The notes under the pieces were generated by a model. That model did no database searches. It was given only the letters and a program-made list of their open reading frames with translations, and was not told where the DNA came from. Shown here in pieces: positions 21,121 to 30,500 of a stretch of DNA of 64,000 nt. Origin of the DNA: Streptosporangium becharense (GTDB lineage Bacteria; Actinomycetota; Actinomycetes; Streptosporangiales; Streptosporangiaceae); the NCBI RefSeq assembly GCF_014204985.1, contig NZ_JACHMP010000001.1:7068001-7132000 (forward strand), in the 5' to 3' direction. The number at the start of each line of letters is the position of its first letter. Position 1 is the stretch's first letter. A program made the position numbers and the translations under genes.

Positions 21121-22158
21121 CTACCGGGACGCCGAGCCCAGCGCGGCCAGGCGGGCCCGGCCGATCTCGGGCCAGAGCCGCTCCGCCGGTCCCAGCCGCA
21201 CCGCCTCGACCGAGGCCGTCCGGTAGGCCGAGGCCGCCCGGGAGCCGGACAGCATGCCGCGTGCCCCGTGCAACTGGAGGTTCAGCCGGGTCGCGCGCAG
21301 CGCGTGGTCGGCCGCCGCGGCGAGGACCTGCGCCGCCGCCACCGTCGTGTCCTCCTCCCGGTCGTGCAGCCACGCGGCCTCGTGCAGCAGGAGCAGCCAG
21401 CCGTCGCCCTCGGCCATCAGCGCGGCGAGCCGGTGGCTGACGGTCTGGAACTCCACCAGCGGACGGCCGAACTGCAGCCGCCGGTTCACGTGCTCCTTGG
21501 CGACGCGCAACGCCCCGGTGGCCAGGCCGAGCAGCAGCGCCGCCTGCCGCACCCGCGCCGCGTCCAGTGCCCGGCCCAGCACGGCGGGGTTCAGGTCCAG
21601 TTCGTGGGCACGTGCCCCGGAGAAGTGCAGCCGGACGGCGGGCGTGCCCAGCACCTCGGCGGGTTCGGTCCCGCAGGTCGCCTCCCTGACCGGCAGGACG
21701 AACCAGCGGTGGGCGCCGCCCTCGACCGCGGCCCGCGCGACCACGACGTCCCACGGGCACGCCTCGACCGCCTCGCCGACCCCCCACAGCCGGCCCTCGC
21801 CGTCGCAGCGCAGCGTGACGGGCGCGTGCAGGCCGAGCGTCGTGGCCAGCGCCTTGCCGTCCACGGCCGCCGCCAGCGCGTCCTCCACCTCCCGGGGGGC
21901 CTCTTCTTGGAGCAGGTCCAGGCACAGGGCGGTCTCCCGGTAGCCGGGCAGCGTCTCCATCGCCGTGCCCAGCTCCGTTCCCACGATCACGTCGGCGCCC
22001 AGCCCGAGCCCCAGGCCGCCCCACCGGGGCGACAGGCTCACCGCCGGCACGCCGATCCCGGCCAGTTCCGCCCGCGGGTCGCCGGTCCGGGTCAGGGCCA
22101 GCTCCACGGCGCCGGCCAGCCGCTCCTGTACGGGGTTGAGTTTCAGGTCCATGGTCAT
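21121..22158 (-). CDS. Acyl-CoA dehydrogenase-like protein, small/partner subunit
   Basis: 345 aa from ATG 22158, overlapping the upstream dehydrogenase stop by 4 bp (ATGA). It has an acyl-CoA dehydrogenase fold: an abbreviated N-terminal helical domain, a beta domain, and the C-terminal helix with VNRRLQFGRPLVEFQTVSHRLA, the typical FAD-contacting RxQFGxxLxxFQ segment. The usual catalytic Glu loop near the C-terminus is absent (VEAVRLGPAERLWPEIG). Sequence-divergent tandem dehydrogenases commonly form alpha2beta2 heterotetramers sharing FAD sites, which suits this coupled pair. In an NRPS cluster the pair may desaturate a carrier-bound or CoA-bound acyl or aminoacyl group. Partnership is inferred from coupling. 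Confidence 0.85.
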   Translation of the reverse strand: MTMDLKLNPVQERLAGAVELALTRTGDPRAELAGIGVPAVSLSPRWGGLGLGLGADVIVGTELGTAMETLPGYRETALCLDLLQEEAPREVEDALAAAVDGKALATTLGLHAPVTLRCDGEGRLWGVGEAVEACPWDVVVARAAVEGGAHRWFVLPVREATCGTEPAEVLGTPAVRLHFSGARAHELDLNPAVLGRALDAARVRQAALLLGLATGALRVAKEHVNRRLQFGRPLVEFQTVSHRLAALMAEGDGWLLLLHEAAWLHDREEDTTVAAAQVLAAAADHALRATRLNLQLHGARGMLSGSRAASAYRTASVEAVRLGPAERLWPEIGRARLAALGSASR

Positions 22159-23324
22159 CGGCTCCTTTCCCGGTCGTCGGGGACGTCGCCGAGCAGGCGG
22201 GCGCCGGCGACGACCTCCAGCAGGACCTCCGACGCTCCGCCGGAGATGGTGAGCCCGGCCGCCTCCCGGTAGGCGGCCTCCAGCGCCCGGTCGGCGTCGG
22301 CGGGGAACGTGGTGACCATCGGCAGGCCGAGGGTCTCCAGGGCCCACCACGCCACCCGCTGCGCCGACTCGCTGCAGTGCCACTTCGACAGTGACGCCTG
22401 GATGATGTCCGGCTCGTCGTCCTGCAGGCGTTGCATCACCCGGGAGGCCAGCAGCCGGCTCGCGTCGAGCCTGGCCCACCGGCGGGCCAGGCCCGCGGCC
22501 TCGGCGTCCCCCGCCGCCCCGTCGCAGGCGAGCGACTCGGCCGACAGTCGCATCCAGTTCAGGCCGCGGGCGTAGTAGTCGAGCCCGCTTCGCTCGGCGG
22601 AGAACAGGCGTGTGATCAGTGACCAGCCCGCGCCGGGGTCGCCGAAGACCGCGTCGTCCGTGACCCGCACCCCGTCGAGGCGCACGTCGTGGAACTGCTC
22701 GTCGGCCATGCTGGGGATGGGCTTGACGGTGATCCCCGGGGTGGACATCGGCAGCAGGAACAGCGTGATGCCCTCGTACCTGCTCGCGGCGTCGTCGATC
22801 CGGGCGGCGCAGAGCGCCAGGTCGGCGTACGCCGTCTTGAGGTTGTACTTCTTGTGCCCGTCGATGACCCATTCCGATCCCTCGCGCCGGGCCCGGGTGG
22901 TTATCCCGGCGAGATCGGAACCGTTGTCCGGCTCGGTGAAAAGAATGCATGCGGAAAGCTCTCCCGAGGCGAGCCTGGGGAGAATTGTCTTCTTCTGCTC
23001 GTGGGTTCCCGACTGGAGGATGAGGGAACCGATTATCTGGACGGATATGTAGTAAAGGCTGCTCGGTATCCTGTATCTCACGAGCTCCTCGAGAAGCGCT
23101 ATAGTCTCGGTAAAGTCACCGCCCCTCCCGCCGTACTCCGCAGGCCATGCCGGGGCCAGTGCACCCGCCGCCCCCAGCACCCGGAACACCTCTCTGACGT
23201 CGCCGTCCATGCCGTCCTCGCGTGCGGCGACGCGGGCCAGCAGATCCCTGACGGATCGTTTCCCGAACAGTTCCGCGAGCTCCGAGCGGAATCTTCCGGT
23301 GCGCTCGGGAATCGTGAAGTCCAT
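22155..23324 (-). CDS. Acyl-CoA dehydrogenase, large subunit
   Basis: About 389 aa from ATG 23324, which has AAGGG eight bases upstream; a GTG at 23333 is less well placed. The N-terminal domain contains PAWPAEYGGRGGDFTE. The mid-region signature ILFTEPDNGSDLAGITTRA binds FAD and substrate. DGHKKYNLKTAYADLALCAAR and GAGWSLITRLFSAERSGLDYY follow. The C-terminal TISGGASEV occupies the site of the medium-chain-type EGTS loop, so the Glu base is missing there; the Glu of SAERSG may take over, as in isovaleryl-type enzymes. It is divergent from an NRPS (start 23413), with an ~88-bp shared promoter region, and coupled to its partner downstream. Confidence 0.9.
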   Translation of the reverse strand: MDFTIPERTGRFRSELAELFGKRSVRDLLARVAAREDGMDGDVREVFRVLGAAGALAPAWPAEYGGRGGDFTETIALLEELVRYRIPSSLYYISVQIIGSLILQSGTHEQKKTILPRLASGELSACILFTEPDNGSDLAGITTRARREGSEWVIDGHKKYNLKTAYADLALCAARIDDAASRYEGITLFLLPMSTPGITVKPIPSMADEQFHDVRLDGVRVTDDAVFGDPGAGWSLITRLFSAERSGLDYYARGLNWMRLSAESLACDGAAGDAEAAGLARRWARLDASRLLASRVMQRLQDDEPDIIQASLSKWHCSESAQRVAWWALETLGLPMVTTFPADADRALEAAYREAAGLTISGGASEVLLEVVAGARLLGDVPDDRERSR

Positions 23325-23412
23325 GACGACCACCCTTGTTCGCCCTGTGGGCCCGTATTACAGTGTGCTGACGTGTAAACGGTTTCAAAGTCGAATATAG
23401 AGGACGCGCGCG

Positions 23413-26400
23413 ATGGTTCAAGAGAGCGAACTCGTAAGGCGACTGCGCAATCTTCCCCCGGATCGGAGGGCCGAGTTCCTCCGCAATCTCGAAAATGTCT
23501 CGAGAGGCGCCAGGGTCTCCCCGCTCTCCTTCCGGCAGGAGCAGCTCTGGGTGCTCGACAAGATCTCGCGGGCGAGCGCGGGGTACGCCCTGGTCTTCGC
23601 CTTCCGGCTGGAGGGCGAGCTGAGCGTCGAGGCCCTGGAAGGAGCCCTCGACGACGTCCTGGAGCGCCACACGGTGCTGCGGTCGGTGATGCCGCACGAG
23701 CACGCGGACGGGGCCCAGGTGCTGCGTCCCGCACGCCCGGCGCGGCCGACGGTGGAGAAGACCGCCGCCGAGGAGCTGGACGCCCGCTGCGCCGCCGTGG
23801 TGCGGGAGGAACTGGAGCGGGGCTTCGACCTCGACAACGGGCCGCTGGTCCGCCACCGCCTGCTGGCCGTGGACGACCGCACCCACGTGCTGCTGTGGGT
23901 CACCCACCACCTCGTCTTCGACCGCAGATCGGCCGGCGTGGTGCTGCGCGACCTGATGGCCGCCTACGAGGCCAGGCTCGGCGGCGGCCGGGCGGCCGGG
24001 GCCGCGGCCCCGCACTTCGGCGAGTACGCCTCCTGGCAGCGCGACTGGGTGCGCGGGCCGGAGGCCGCCGCGGCGGCGGCCTGGTGGAAGGAGACCCTGG
24101 CCGGCTGGGAGAGCACCGAGATCCCCGCCGACCTGCCCCGCGGGCGGCTGCTCGACTTGACGGCCGAGACGGTCTCCGCCCCGCTCGACGCCCCGGTGCG
24201 CGAGGCCGCCGCGGCGCTGGCCGACCGGCTGGGCGTGGCGGCGGGCGACGTGTTCCTCGCGGCGTTCCTGTCGGTCCTCGGGCGGGTCACCGCCCGCCGC
24301 GACCTGGTCGTCGGGCTCCCGGTCAACGTGCCCGGCCCGTTCGACCCGGCCGCCCTCGTCGGCGACTGCGGCAACCTGCAGCCCGTCCGCGTCGAGGTGG
24401 AGGGGGCGCCCGGCCTCGCGGAGATCGCGCGGCGGGTGCACCGGGCCAGGACCGAGGGCGAGCGGCACGCGGCGCTGCCGTTCAAGCTGATCCTGGAGGC
24501 CGTGGGCGTCGAGCCCGACCCGGGGCGGCTGCCCCTGGTGCAGGTCGGGTTCGAACTGCGCGACGACGCGGCGCCCCGGGCGGAGGCCGGTCCGCTGCGC
24601 GCGGTCGCCGAGCAGGTCGAGACCGGCGGCGCGACCCTGGAGCTCGACCTCGTCGTGCAGCCGGACCTGGTGCGGGTGCGCTACGTCACCGCCCTCTACC
24701 GGCGCGGGACCGCCGAGCTGCTGCTGGAGCGCTACCTGCGGGTCCTGGCGGCCGGCTGCGCCGGCCCGGACGTCCCGCACGAGAGGCTGCCGCTGGCCGG
24801 GGCGGACGAGCGGCGGGTGATCTTGGAGGAGTGGAACGTCCCCGTCGGGCGGCGCGAGCCCGAGCTGATCCACAAGATCTTCGAGGAGCGCGCGCGGGAA
24901 CGTCCCGGCGCGGTCGCGGTCGCCGGGCGGGACACCGAGATCACCTACGCCGAGCTGGACCGCCGGGCCAACGGCGTCGCCGCGCGGCTGCGCGAGCTGG
25001 GCGTCGGCCCCGAGGACTTCGTCGCGGTCGCCCCCCCGCGCGGCCCGCGGCTCGCCGAGGCCGTCCTGGGCGTGCTCAAGGCGGGCGCCGCGTACGTCCC
25101 CGTCGACCTGGGCAACCCGGCCGGGCGGATCGCGGCCATCCTGGACGACTCGGCCGCCAGGATCGTCATCGGCGACCGTGAGACGCTGGCGGGCCTGCCC
25201 GAAGGGCGGTGGCAGGGGCTGGACCTGGACGAGGCCGGCGAGCGCGACGAGGCCCCGCCCATCGAGGTCCCCCCGTCCGCGCTCGCCTACGCGATCTTCA
25301 CCTCCGGTTCGACGGGCCGGCCCAAGGGGGTGCTGGTCGAGCACCGCAACGTCGTCAACTTCATCCGCACCGTCCAGGAGATGTTCTCCCTCACGCCGGA
25401 CGACCGGGTCGTGCAGTTCGCCTCGCCCGGGTTCGACGTCTCCACGTTCGAGCTGTTCTCCGCGCTCCTCACCGGCGCCCGGCTCTACGCCGTCGACGAC
25501 GAGGAGCGGCGCTCGATCGACCGGATCGACGCGGTCCTCGCCGAGCAGCGGATCACCGTCATCGACCTCCCGCCCGCGATCATGGAGCTGCTCGACCCCG
25601 CCCGCTACCCCGACCTGAGGATCGCCTTCGTCGGCGGTGAGGCGTTCACCGGGGAACTGACCACCCGCTGGGCGGCCGGGCGGCGCTTCTACAACGGCTA
25701 CGGGCCGACCGAGACCACCGTCACCGTCGTGGCCAAGCTGTGCGAGGGCGTGTGGCGCGGCTCCCCGCCCATCGGCCGGGCCATGACCAACCACCGCGCC
25801 TACACCCTCGACGGGGAGATGGGCCTGCAACCGGCCGGCGCGGTGGGGGAGCTGGCCGTCGCCGGAGCCGGACTCGGCCGCGGCTACCTGGGACGGCCCG
25901 ACCTCACCGCCGAGCGGTTCCGCCCGGACCCGTACGGCGAGCCCGGCTCGCGCGTCTACCTCACCGGCGACCTCGCGGCCTGGAACGCGGACGGCGACCT
26001 GGTCTTCCACGGCCGGGCCGACCGGCAGGTGAAGATCCGCGGGGTGCGGATCGAGCTGGGCGAGGTGGAGAGCGCGCTGCTCACGCTGCCCGAGGTCGGC
26101 AGGGCGGTGGCCGAGGCGGTCCCCGACCCCCGGGGCGGTTCCCTGCTGGTGGCCTACCTCGTCCCGGCGGAGGGAGCCACGCTGCAGCTCGACACGGTCC
26201 GAGGAGCGCTCACCGAGCGCCTGCCGCCCCCGATGGTGCCCAGCTTCCTCATCCCGCTCGACGAGGTGCCGCTCACGCTCAGCGGGAAGGTCAACCGCAA
26301 GGCGCTGCCCCCCGTCCGCTTCGCCGACCCCGTGGAGCAGGCCGAGGCCGAGGCCGAGGAGCGGACCGAGACCGAGCGCAGGGTGGCCGACGAGGTGTTC

Positions 26401-26697
26401 CTGCCCCTGCTGAGGGTGCCGCGGGTGAGCAAGCACGACAACTTCTTCGCCCTGGGCGGGACCAGCCTCCAGGCGATCCGCATCGCCCCCCGGGTCAAGG
26501 CCGTCTTCGACGTCGACCTGCCCATCGCGGACTTCTTCCAGAACCCCACCGTGACCGGGATGGCCCAGGTCGTCGAGGGCCTGGTGGCGCGCAGGGACGA
26601 GGCGCGGCGGACCATGCTGGCCGCCCTGGAGTTCGTCGAGGGCCGCACCGACGAGGAGGTCGCCGACCTGCTGGGCACACCGGGCGGTGAGCGGTGA
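23413..26697 (+). CDS. NRPS module C-A-T
   Basis: 1094 aa, ATG 23413 with GAGGA upstream. The C domain has HHLVFDR (~residue 164; the final Gly of HHxxxDG is Arg). The A domain is complete: FTSGSTGRPKGVLVEH (~629), FYNGYGPTETTVT (~763), YLTGDLAAWNADGD and GRADRQVKIRGVRIELGE (~867). By eye, the substrate pocket reads D-V-F-D-F-G-G-V-T(-K); Asp at the 278 position suggests a basic side chain, but I know no exact match. The carrier domain has FFALGGTSLQAI (Ser ~1015). It overlaps the downstream thioesterase by GTGA. I infer that it may load the diamino acid made by the LysW pathway in the right arm. Confidence 0.94.
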   Translation: MVQESELVRRLRNLPPDRRAEFLRNLENVSRGARVSPLSFRQEQLWVLDKISRASAGYALVFAFRLEGELSVEALEGALDDVLERHTVLRSVMPHEHADGAQVLRPARPARPTVEKTAAEELDARCAAVVREELERGFDLDNGPLVRHRLLAVDDRTHVLLWVTHHLVFDRRSAGVVLRDLMAAYEARLGGGRAAGAAAPHFGEYASWQRDWVRGPEAAAAAAWWKETLAGWESTEIPADLPRGRLLDLTAETVSAPLDAPVREAAAALADRLGVAAGDVFLAAFLSVLGRVTARRDLVVGLPVNVPGPFDPAALVGDCGNLQPVRVEVEGAPGLAEIARRVHRARTEGERHAALPFKLILEAVGVEPDPGRLPLVQVGFELRDDAAPRAEAGPLRAVAEQVETGGATLELDLVVQPDLVRVRYVTALYRRGTAELLLERYLRVLAAGCAGPDVPHERLPLAGADERRVILEEWNVPVGRREPELIHKIFEERARERPGAVAVAGRDTEITYAELDRRANGVAARLRELGVGPEDFVAVAPPRGPRLAEAVLGVLKAGAAYVPVDLGNPAGRIAAILDDSAARIVIGDRETLAGLPEGRWQGLDLDEAGERDEAPPIEVPPSALAYAIFTSGSTGRPKGVLVEHRNVVNFIRTVQEMFSLTPDDRVVQFASPGFDVSTFELFSALLTGARLYAVDDEERRSIDRIDAVLAEQRITVIDLPPAIMELLDPARYPDLRIAFVGGEAFTGELTTRWAAGRRFYNGYGPTETTVTVVAKLCEGVWRGSPPIGRAMTNHRAYTLDGEMGLQPAGAVGELAVAGAGLGRGYLGRPDLTAERFRPDPYGEPGSRVYLTGDLAAWNADGDLVFHGRADRQVKIRGVRIELGEVESALLTLPEVGRAVAEAVPDPRGGSLLVAYLVPAEGATLQLDTVRGALTERLPPPMVPSFLIPLDEVPLTLSGKVNRKALPPVRFADPVEQAEAEAEERTETERRVADEVFLPLLRVPRVSKHDNFFALGGTSLQAIRIAPRVKAVFDVDLPIADFFQNPTVTGMAQVVEGLVARRDEARRTMLAALEFVEGRTDEEVADLLGTPGGER

Positions 26698-27506
26698 GCG
26701 CCCCCGCCCGGCGCGGCTTCACCGCCGAGTCGCCCTGGATCCGGCGGGCCGCCCGCGACGCCCCCGCGATCCGGCTGTTCTGCTTCCCGTACGCCGGAGC
26801 GGGCGCCTCGCTCTTCCACGGCTGGCCCGAGCTGATGGACGAGTCCGTCGAGGTCGTCGCCGTCCAGCTCCCCGGCCGGGAGGACCGCACCCGCGAACCG
26901 CTGCCCGCCTCGATGGAGGAGCTGGTGAGCGCGTGCGGGCTCAGCCTGTTGCCGTACGTGTCGGAGCCGTTCGCGCTCTACGGGCACTGCGCGGGAGCGC
27001 TGCTCGCCTACGAGGTGGCCTGCGAACTGCGCGACGTCTACGGCGTCGAACCTGCGGTGCTGCTGGTGGCCGCGCACGCCGCACCCTGCCTGGGGCCCGT
27101 CGCCGACCCGCTGCACGCGCTGCCGGAGGAGAGGTTCGCCGAGGAGCTCGGGCGGCTGGGCGGGATACCGGAGGCGGTCCTGGCCAATCCGGGGTTCATG
27201 CGGGCGCTGCTGCCGACGCTCCGCGCCGACTTCACCCTGTTCGAGAGCCACCGCAGCCCGGACCGCCCGCCGCTGTCGTGCCCGATCGCCGTCCTGCGCG
27301 GCGACCGGGACACGGTGGTCGGCGACGCCGGGTACGCGGCCTGGAACCGCCACACCACCGGCCGGTGCGAGCAGGTCGTGGTCCCCGGCGGTCACTACTT
27401 CGTCAACGAGTTCGACCGTGACGTGGCCGGCCGCGTCGCCGCCGCGCTCACCTTCCGGAACGTCCCCACACAGGAGGCAGGCGATGGGTCAGGGAATCGG
27501 GAGTAG
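26694..27506 (+). CDS. Type II thioesterase with Cys nucleophile
   Basis: 270 aa from GTG 26694, overlapping the NRPS stop. The core is RLFCFPYAGAGASLFHGWPELM and VQLPGREDRTRE. The elbow is LYGHCAGALLAYE, again Cys for Ser, as in the thioesterase at 20.2-21.0 kb. The acid is in LRGDRDTVV and the His in PGGHYFVNEF. It presumably edits misloaded carriers of the neighbouring C-A-T and ligase-ketoreductase-carrier proteins. The next gene's ATG (27484) lies inside its 3' end, so the three genes form one translational unit. Confidence 0.92.
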   Translation: MSAPARRGFTAESPWIRRAARDAPAIRLFCFPYAGAGASLFHGWPELMDESVEVVAVQLPGREDRTREPLPASMEELVSACGLSLLPYVSEPFALYGHCAGALLAYEVACELRDVYGVEPAVLLVAAHAAPCLGPVADPLHALPEERFAEELGRLGGIPEAVLANPGFMRALLPTLRADFTLFESHRSPDRPPLSCPIAVLRGDRDTVVGDAGYAAWNRHTTGRCEQVVVPGGHYFVNEFDRDVAGRVAAALTFRNVPTQEAGDGSGNRE

Positions 27507-30500
27507 ACCGGCCGATCCGGCGGCCGTGGAGTCCGCCCTCAGGAGCCTCCCCGGGGTCGGGGACGCCGCGGTCGTCGTCCGGGGCACCTCCCGCACGCCC
27601 GAAGACGCACCTTCCGGCCCGGCGCCGGCGGCGTCGTCCGTGTCACCGGCCGTGTCGCTGTCCGCGTCACCGACGGCCCCCGAGGCGATCGTGCACGGCC
27701 CCCCGCTGGAACCGCCCGGCGACGCGCCCGCCACCCTCCAGGAGGCGCTCATCCGGGCCGCGACGCGGTGGCCCGGACGCGGCACCACCTACGTGCTGCC
27801 CGACGGCGGGCAGGATCGGCAGACCTACGCCGAACTCCTCCAGGAGGCCCTGCGGGTGCTGCGGGGCCTGCGGGAGCTCGGGGTGCGTCCCGGCGACGCG
27901 GCGCTGCTGCAGTGCGCCGACAGCCGGTCGTTCGTCACCGCGTTCTGGGCGTGCGTGCTGGGCGGTGTCCTGCCGACACCGGTCGGCCCGGCCCCCGGCT
28001 ACGGCCGCGAGAACGCGGTCACCCGCAAGCTGCGCTCCGCCTGGCGGCTGCTCGACCACCCCGTCATCGTCACCGACGACGAACTGCGCGACCCCGTGGC
28101 CGGCCTCGGCCGCACATGGTCGGAACCGGCGCTCACCGTGGCGAGCGTCACGGAGCTCGGCGCGGGGGCGGCGGCCGAGCCCGTCCCGGTGGGCCCGGAC
28201 GACCCGGTTCTCAACCTGCTCACCTCGGGCAGCACCGGCACCCCCAAGTGCGTCCGGCACGCCAGCCGGTCCATCGTCAACCGGACGTTCGCCACGATCG
28301 ACGCCAACGGTTTCACCCCCGAGGAGGTCTCCCTCAACTGGATGCCCCTGGACCACGTCGGCGGCATCGTCATGTACAACGTGCGCGACGTCATCCTGGG
28401 GTGCGACCACGTCAACGCCCGCACCGACGCGTTCGTCCGCAGGCCGCTGTCGTGGCTCGACTGGGCCGACCGGTTCGGCGCGACCAACACCTGGGCGCCC
28501 AACTTCGCGTTCGCGCTGCTCAACGAGTGCGAGGACGAGATCGCCCGGGGCTCGTGGGACCTGTCGCGCCTGCGCAACATCTGCAACGCCGGCGAGGCCG
28601 TGGTCGCGCGCACCGCCCACCGGTTCGTGGAGCTGCTGCGACCGCACGGCCTGCCCGAGGACGCGATGGTCCCCTGCTGGGGCATGTCCGAGACGTCCTC
28701 CGGCGTCACCTACTCACGGCTGCGCCACGACGACCACACCGCCGGGACGATCTGCGTCGACCCCAGGTCGCTCGGCGGCGAGCTGCGCGAGGTGCCGCAC
28801 GGCACCCCCCGCTCGGTCGTGCTCACCGAGGTCGGCGCACCCGTCGCCGGGGTGTCACTGCGCATCGTGGACGGTGCGGGCGCCGTCCTGCGGGAGGGCC
28901 AGGTCGGACGGCTCCACGTCAGGGGAGCGACGCTGCTGCGGGAGTACTACCGCAACCCCGAGGCCAACGCGGAGGCGTTCACCGCCGACGGCTGGTTCGA
29001 CACCGGCGACCTCGGCCTGCTGCGCGGCGGCAGCCTCACCCTCACCGGCCGCGCCAAGGACATGATCATCGTCAACGGCGCCAACTTCCCCGCCCACGAC
29101 CTGGAGTCGGTGGTGGGGCAGGTGCCCGGCGTCCGCGCGACCTTCGCCGCGGTCTGCGGCGTCTCCGACCCGCAGCTCGGCACCGACGCGGTCGTCGTCT
29201 TCTACGTCCCCTCCGGCGCGGACACGCCGCGCGACCGGACGGCCACCGCGATCCGCGCCGCCCTGGCCGCGGAGACCGGCCTGCAACCCCAGGCCGTGGT
29301 GGCACTGGAGGCGGAGGAGTTCCCCAAGACGGCCAGCGGCAAGATCCAGCGTTCCCAGCTCGTGGACGCCTACCGGGAGGGCCGCTACGACGGGCGGCTC
29401 GACGAGCACGGCGACGACGGGCCCGGCGCGGCGGACGCCTGGATGTTCGAACGCGTGTGGGTGCCCGACGAGGGCCGCCCCGCCGACCCGCCGCGCGAAC
29501 CGGTGCTGGTCTACGGCGACCGGGCGGTCGCCGCGGCCGTGGGCCGCGTCACCGGGCACCCGGTCGCGTGGATCCGGCGGGGCACGGCCTTCCGCGACCT
29601 GTCGGCCGACCTGCCCGACGCCGCGGTAACCGCTGTCGGCGCCTCCGCCGCGGGCACCGTCCCGTCCGCCGAGTTCTCCGGCTCCGGCGCCGTCCCGGAC
29701 GTCTCCGCCTGCGTCGAGATCCTCCCGCTGGACCCCGCCCAGCACGAACACGCCCTGGAGGTGGTCGTCGCCCGCGCCGGCGGCCTGCCCCGGTTCGCCG
29801 TCCACGCCTGGGAGGCGGAGCCGGACAGTGGCCCCGGGGCCCGCGACGCGGACGACGCCGCCGAAGGGCTGCTGCTCGCGCTGCGGGCACTGGCCGCCGC
29901 CCCGGAACCCGTGACCGTCGGGGTGATCACCTCCGGCGCCACCGGGGCACGCCCCGGCGAACCGGTGGAGCCCGGCCGCGCCGCGCTGACCGGGCTCGTC
30001 CGCACCGCCCACGCGGAGGGCTCGTTCGCCGGAATCCGGCTGGTGGACCTCCCCCCGGGCACGGTGCCCGCGGACGAGGCGGTCCGCGCGGCCCTCGCCC
30101 CGGCGTCCCCGGCGGGCGAGGTCACGGCGCTGCGGGACGGGCTGCCCCACGTGCCGCGGCTGCGGGCCGTCCCCGAGCGGGGCGGGCGGGCCGTCCCCGC
30201 CGAGGTGCTGCGTCCCGGCGGCACCGCGCTGCTGGTGGGCGGGCTCGGCGGCATCGGCGCCCAGGTCGCCGCCTACCTGCTCGCCGCGGTGCGGGCCAGG
30301 GTGCTCGTCGTGGGCCGCACCCCGCAGGAGAAGCTGGACGACGAGCGGGCCGCGACCCTGCGCAGGCTGCGCGCGCTCGGCGAGTGCTCCTACGCCGCGG
30401 CCGACGCCGCGGACGGGCCCGCGATGAGCCGGGCCGTCGCCGAGGCGGAACGGGCCTGGGGACGTCCGCTGGACACGGTCATGCACCTGGCGGGCGCCGA

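Noticed and set aside
23334-23412. Possible further copy of the 11-bp tandem operator between dehydrogenase and NRPS
   Set aside because: GGTTTCAAAGTCGAATATAG has similar words but not the 11-bp step or the terminal AG in both units.
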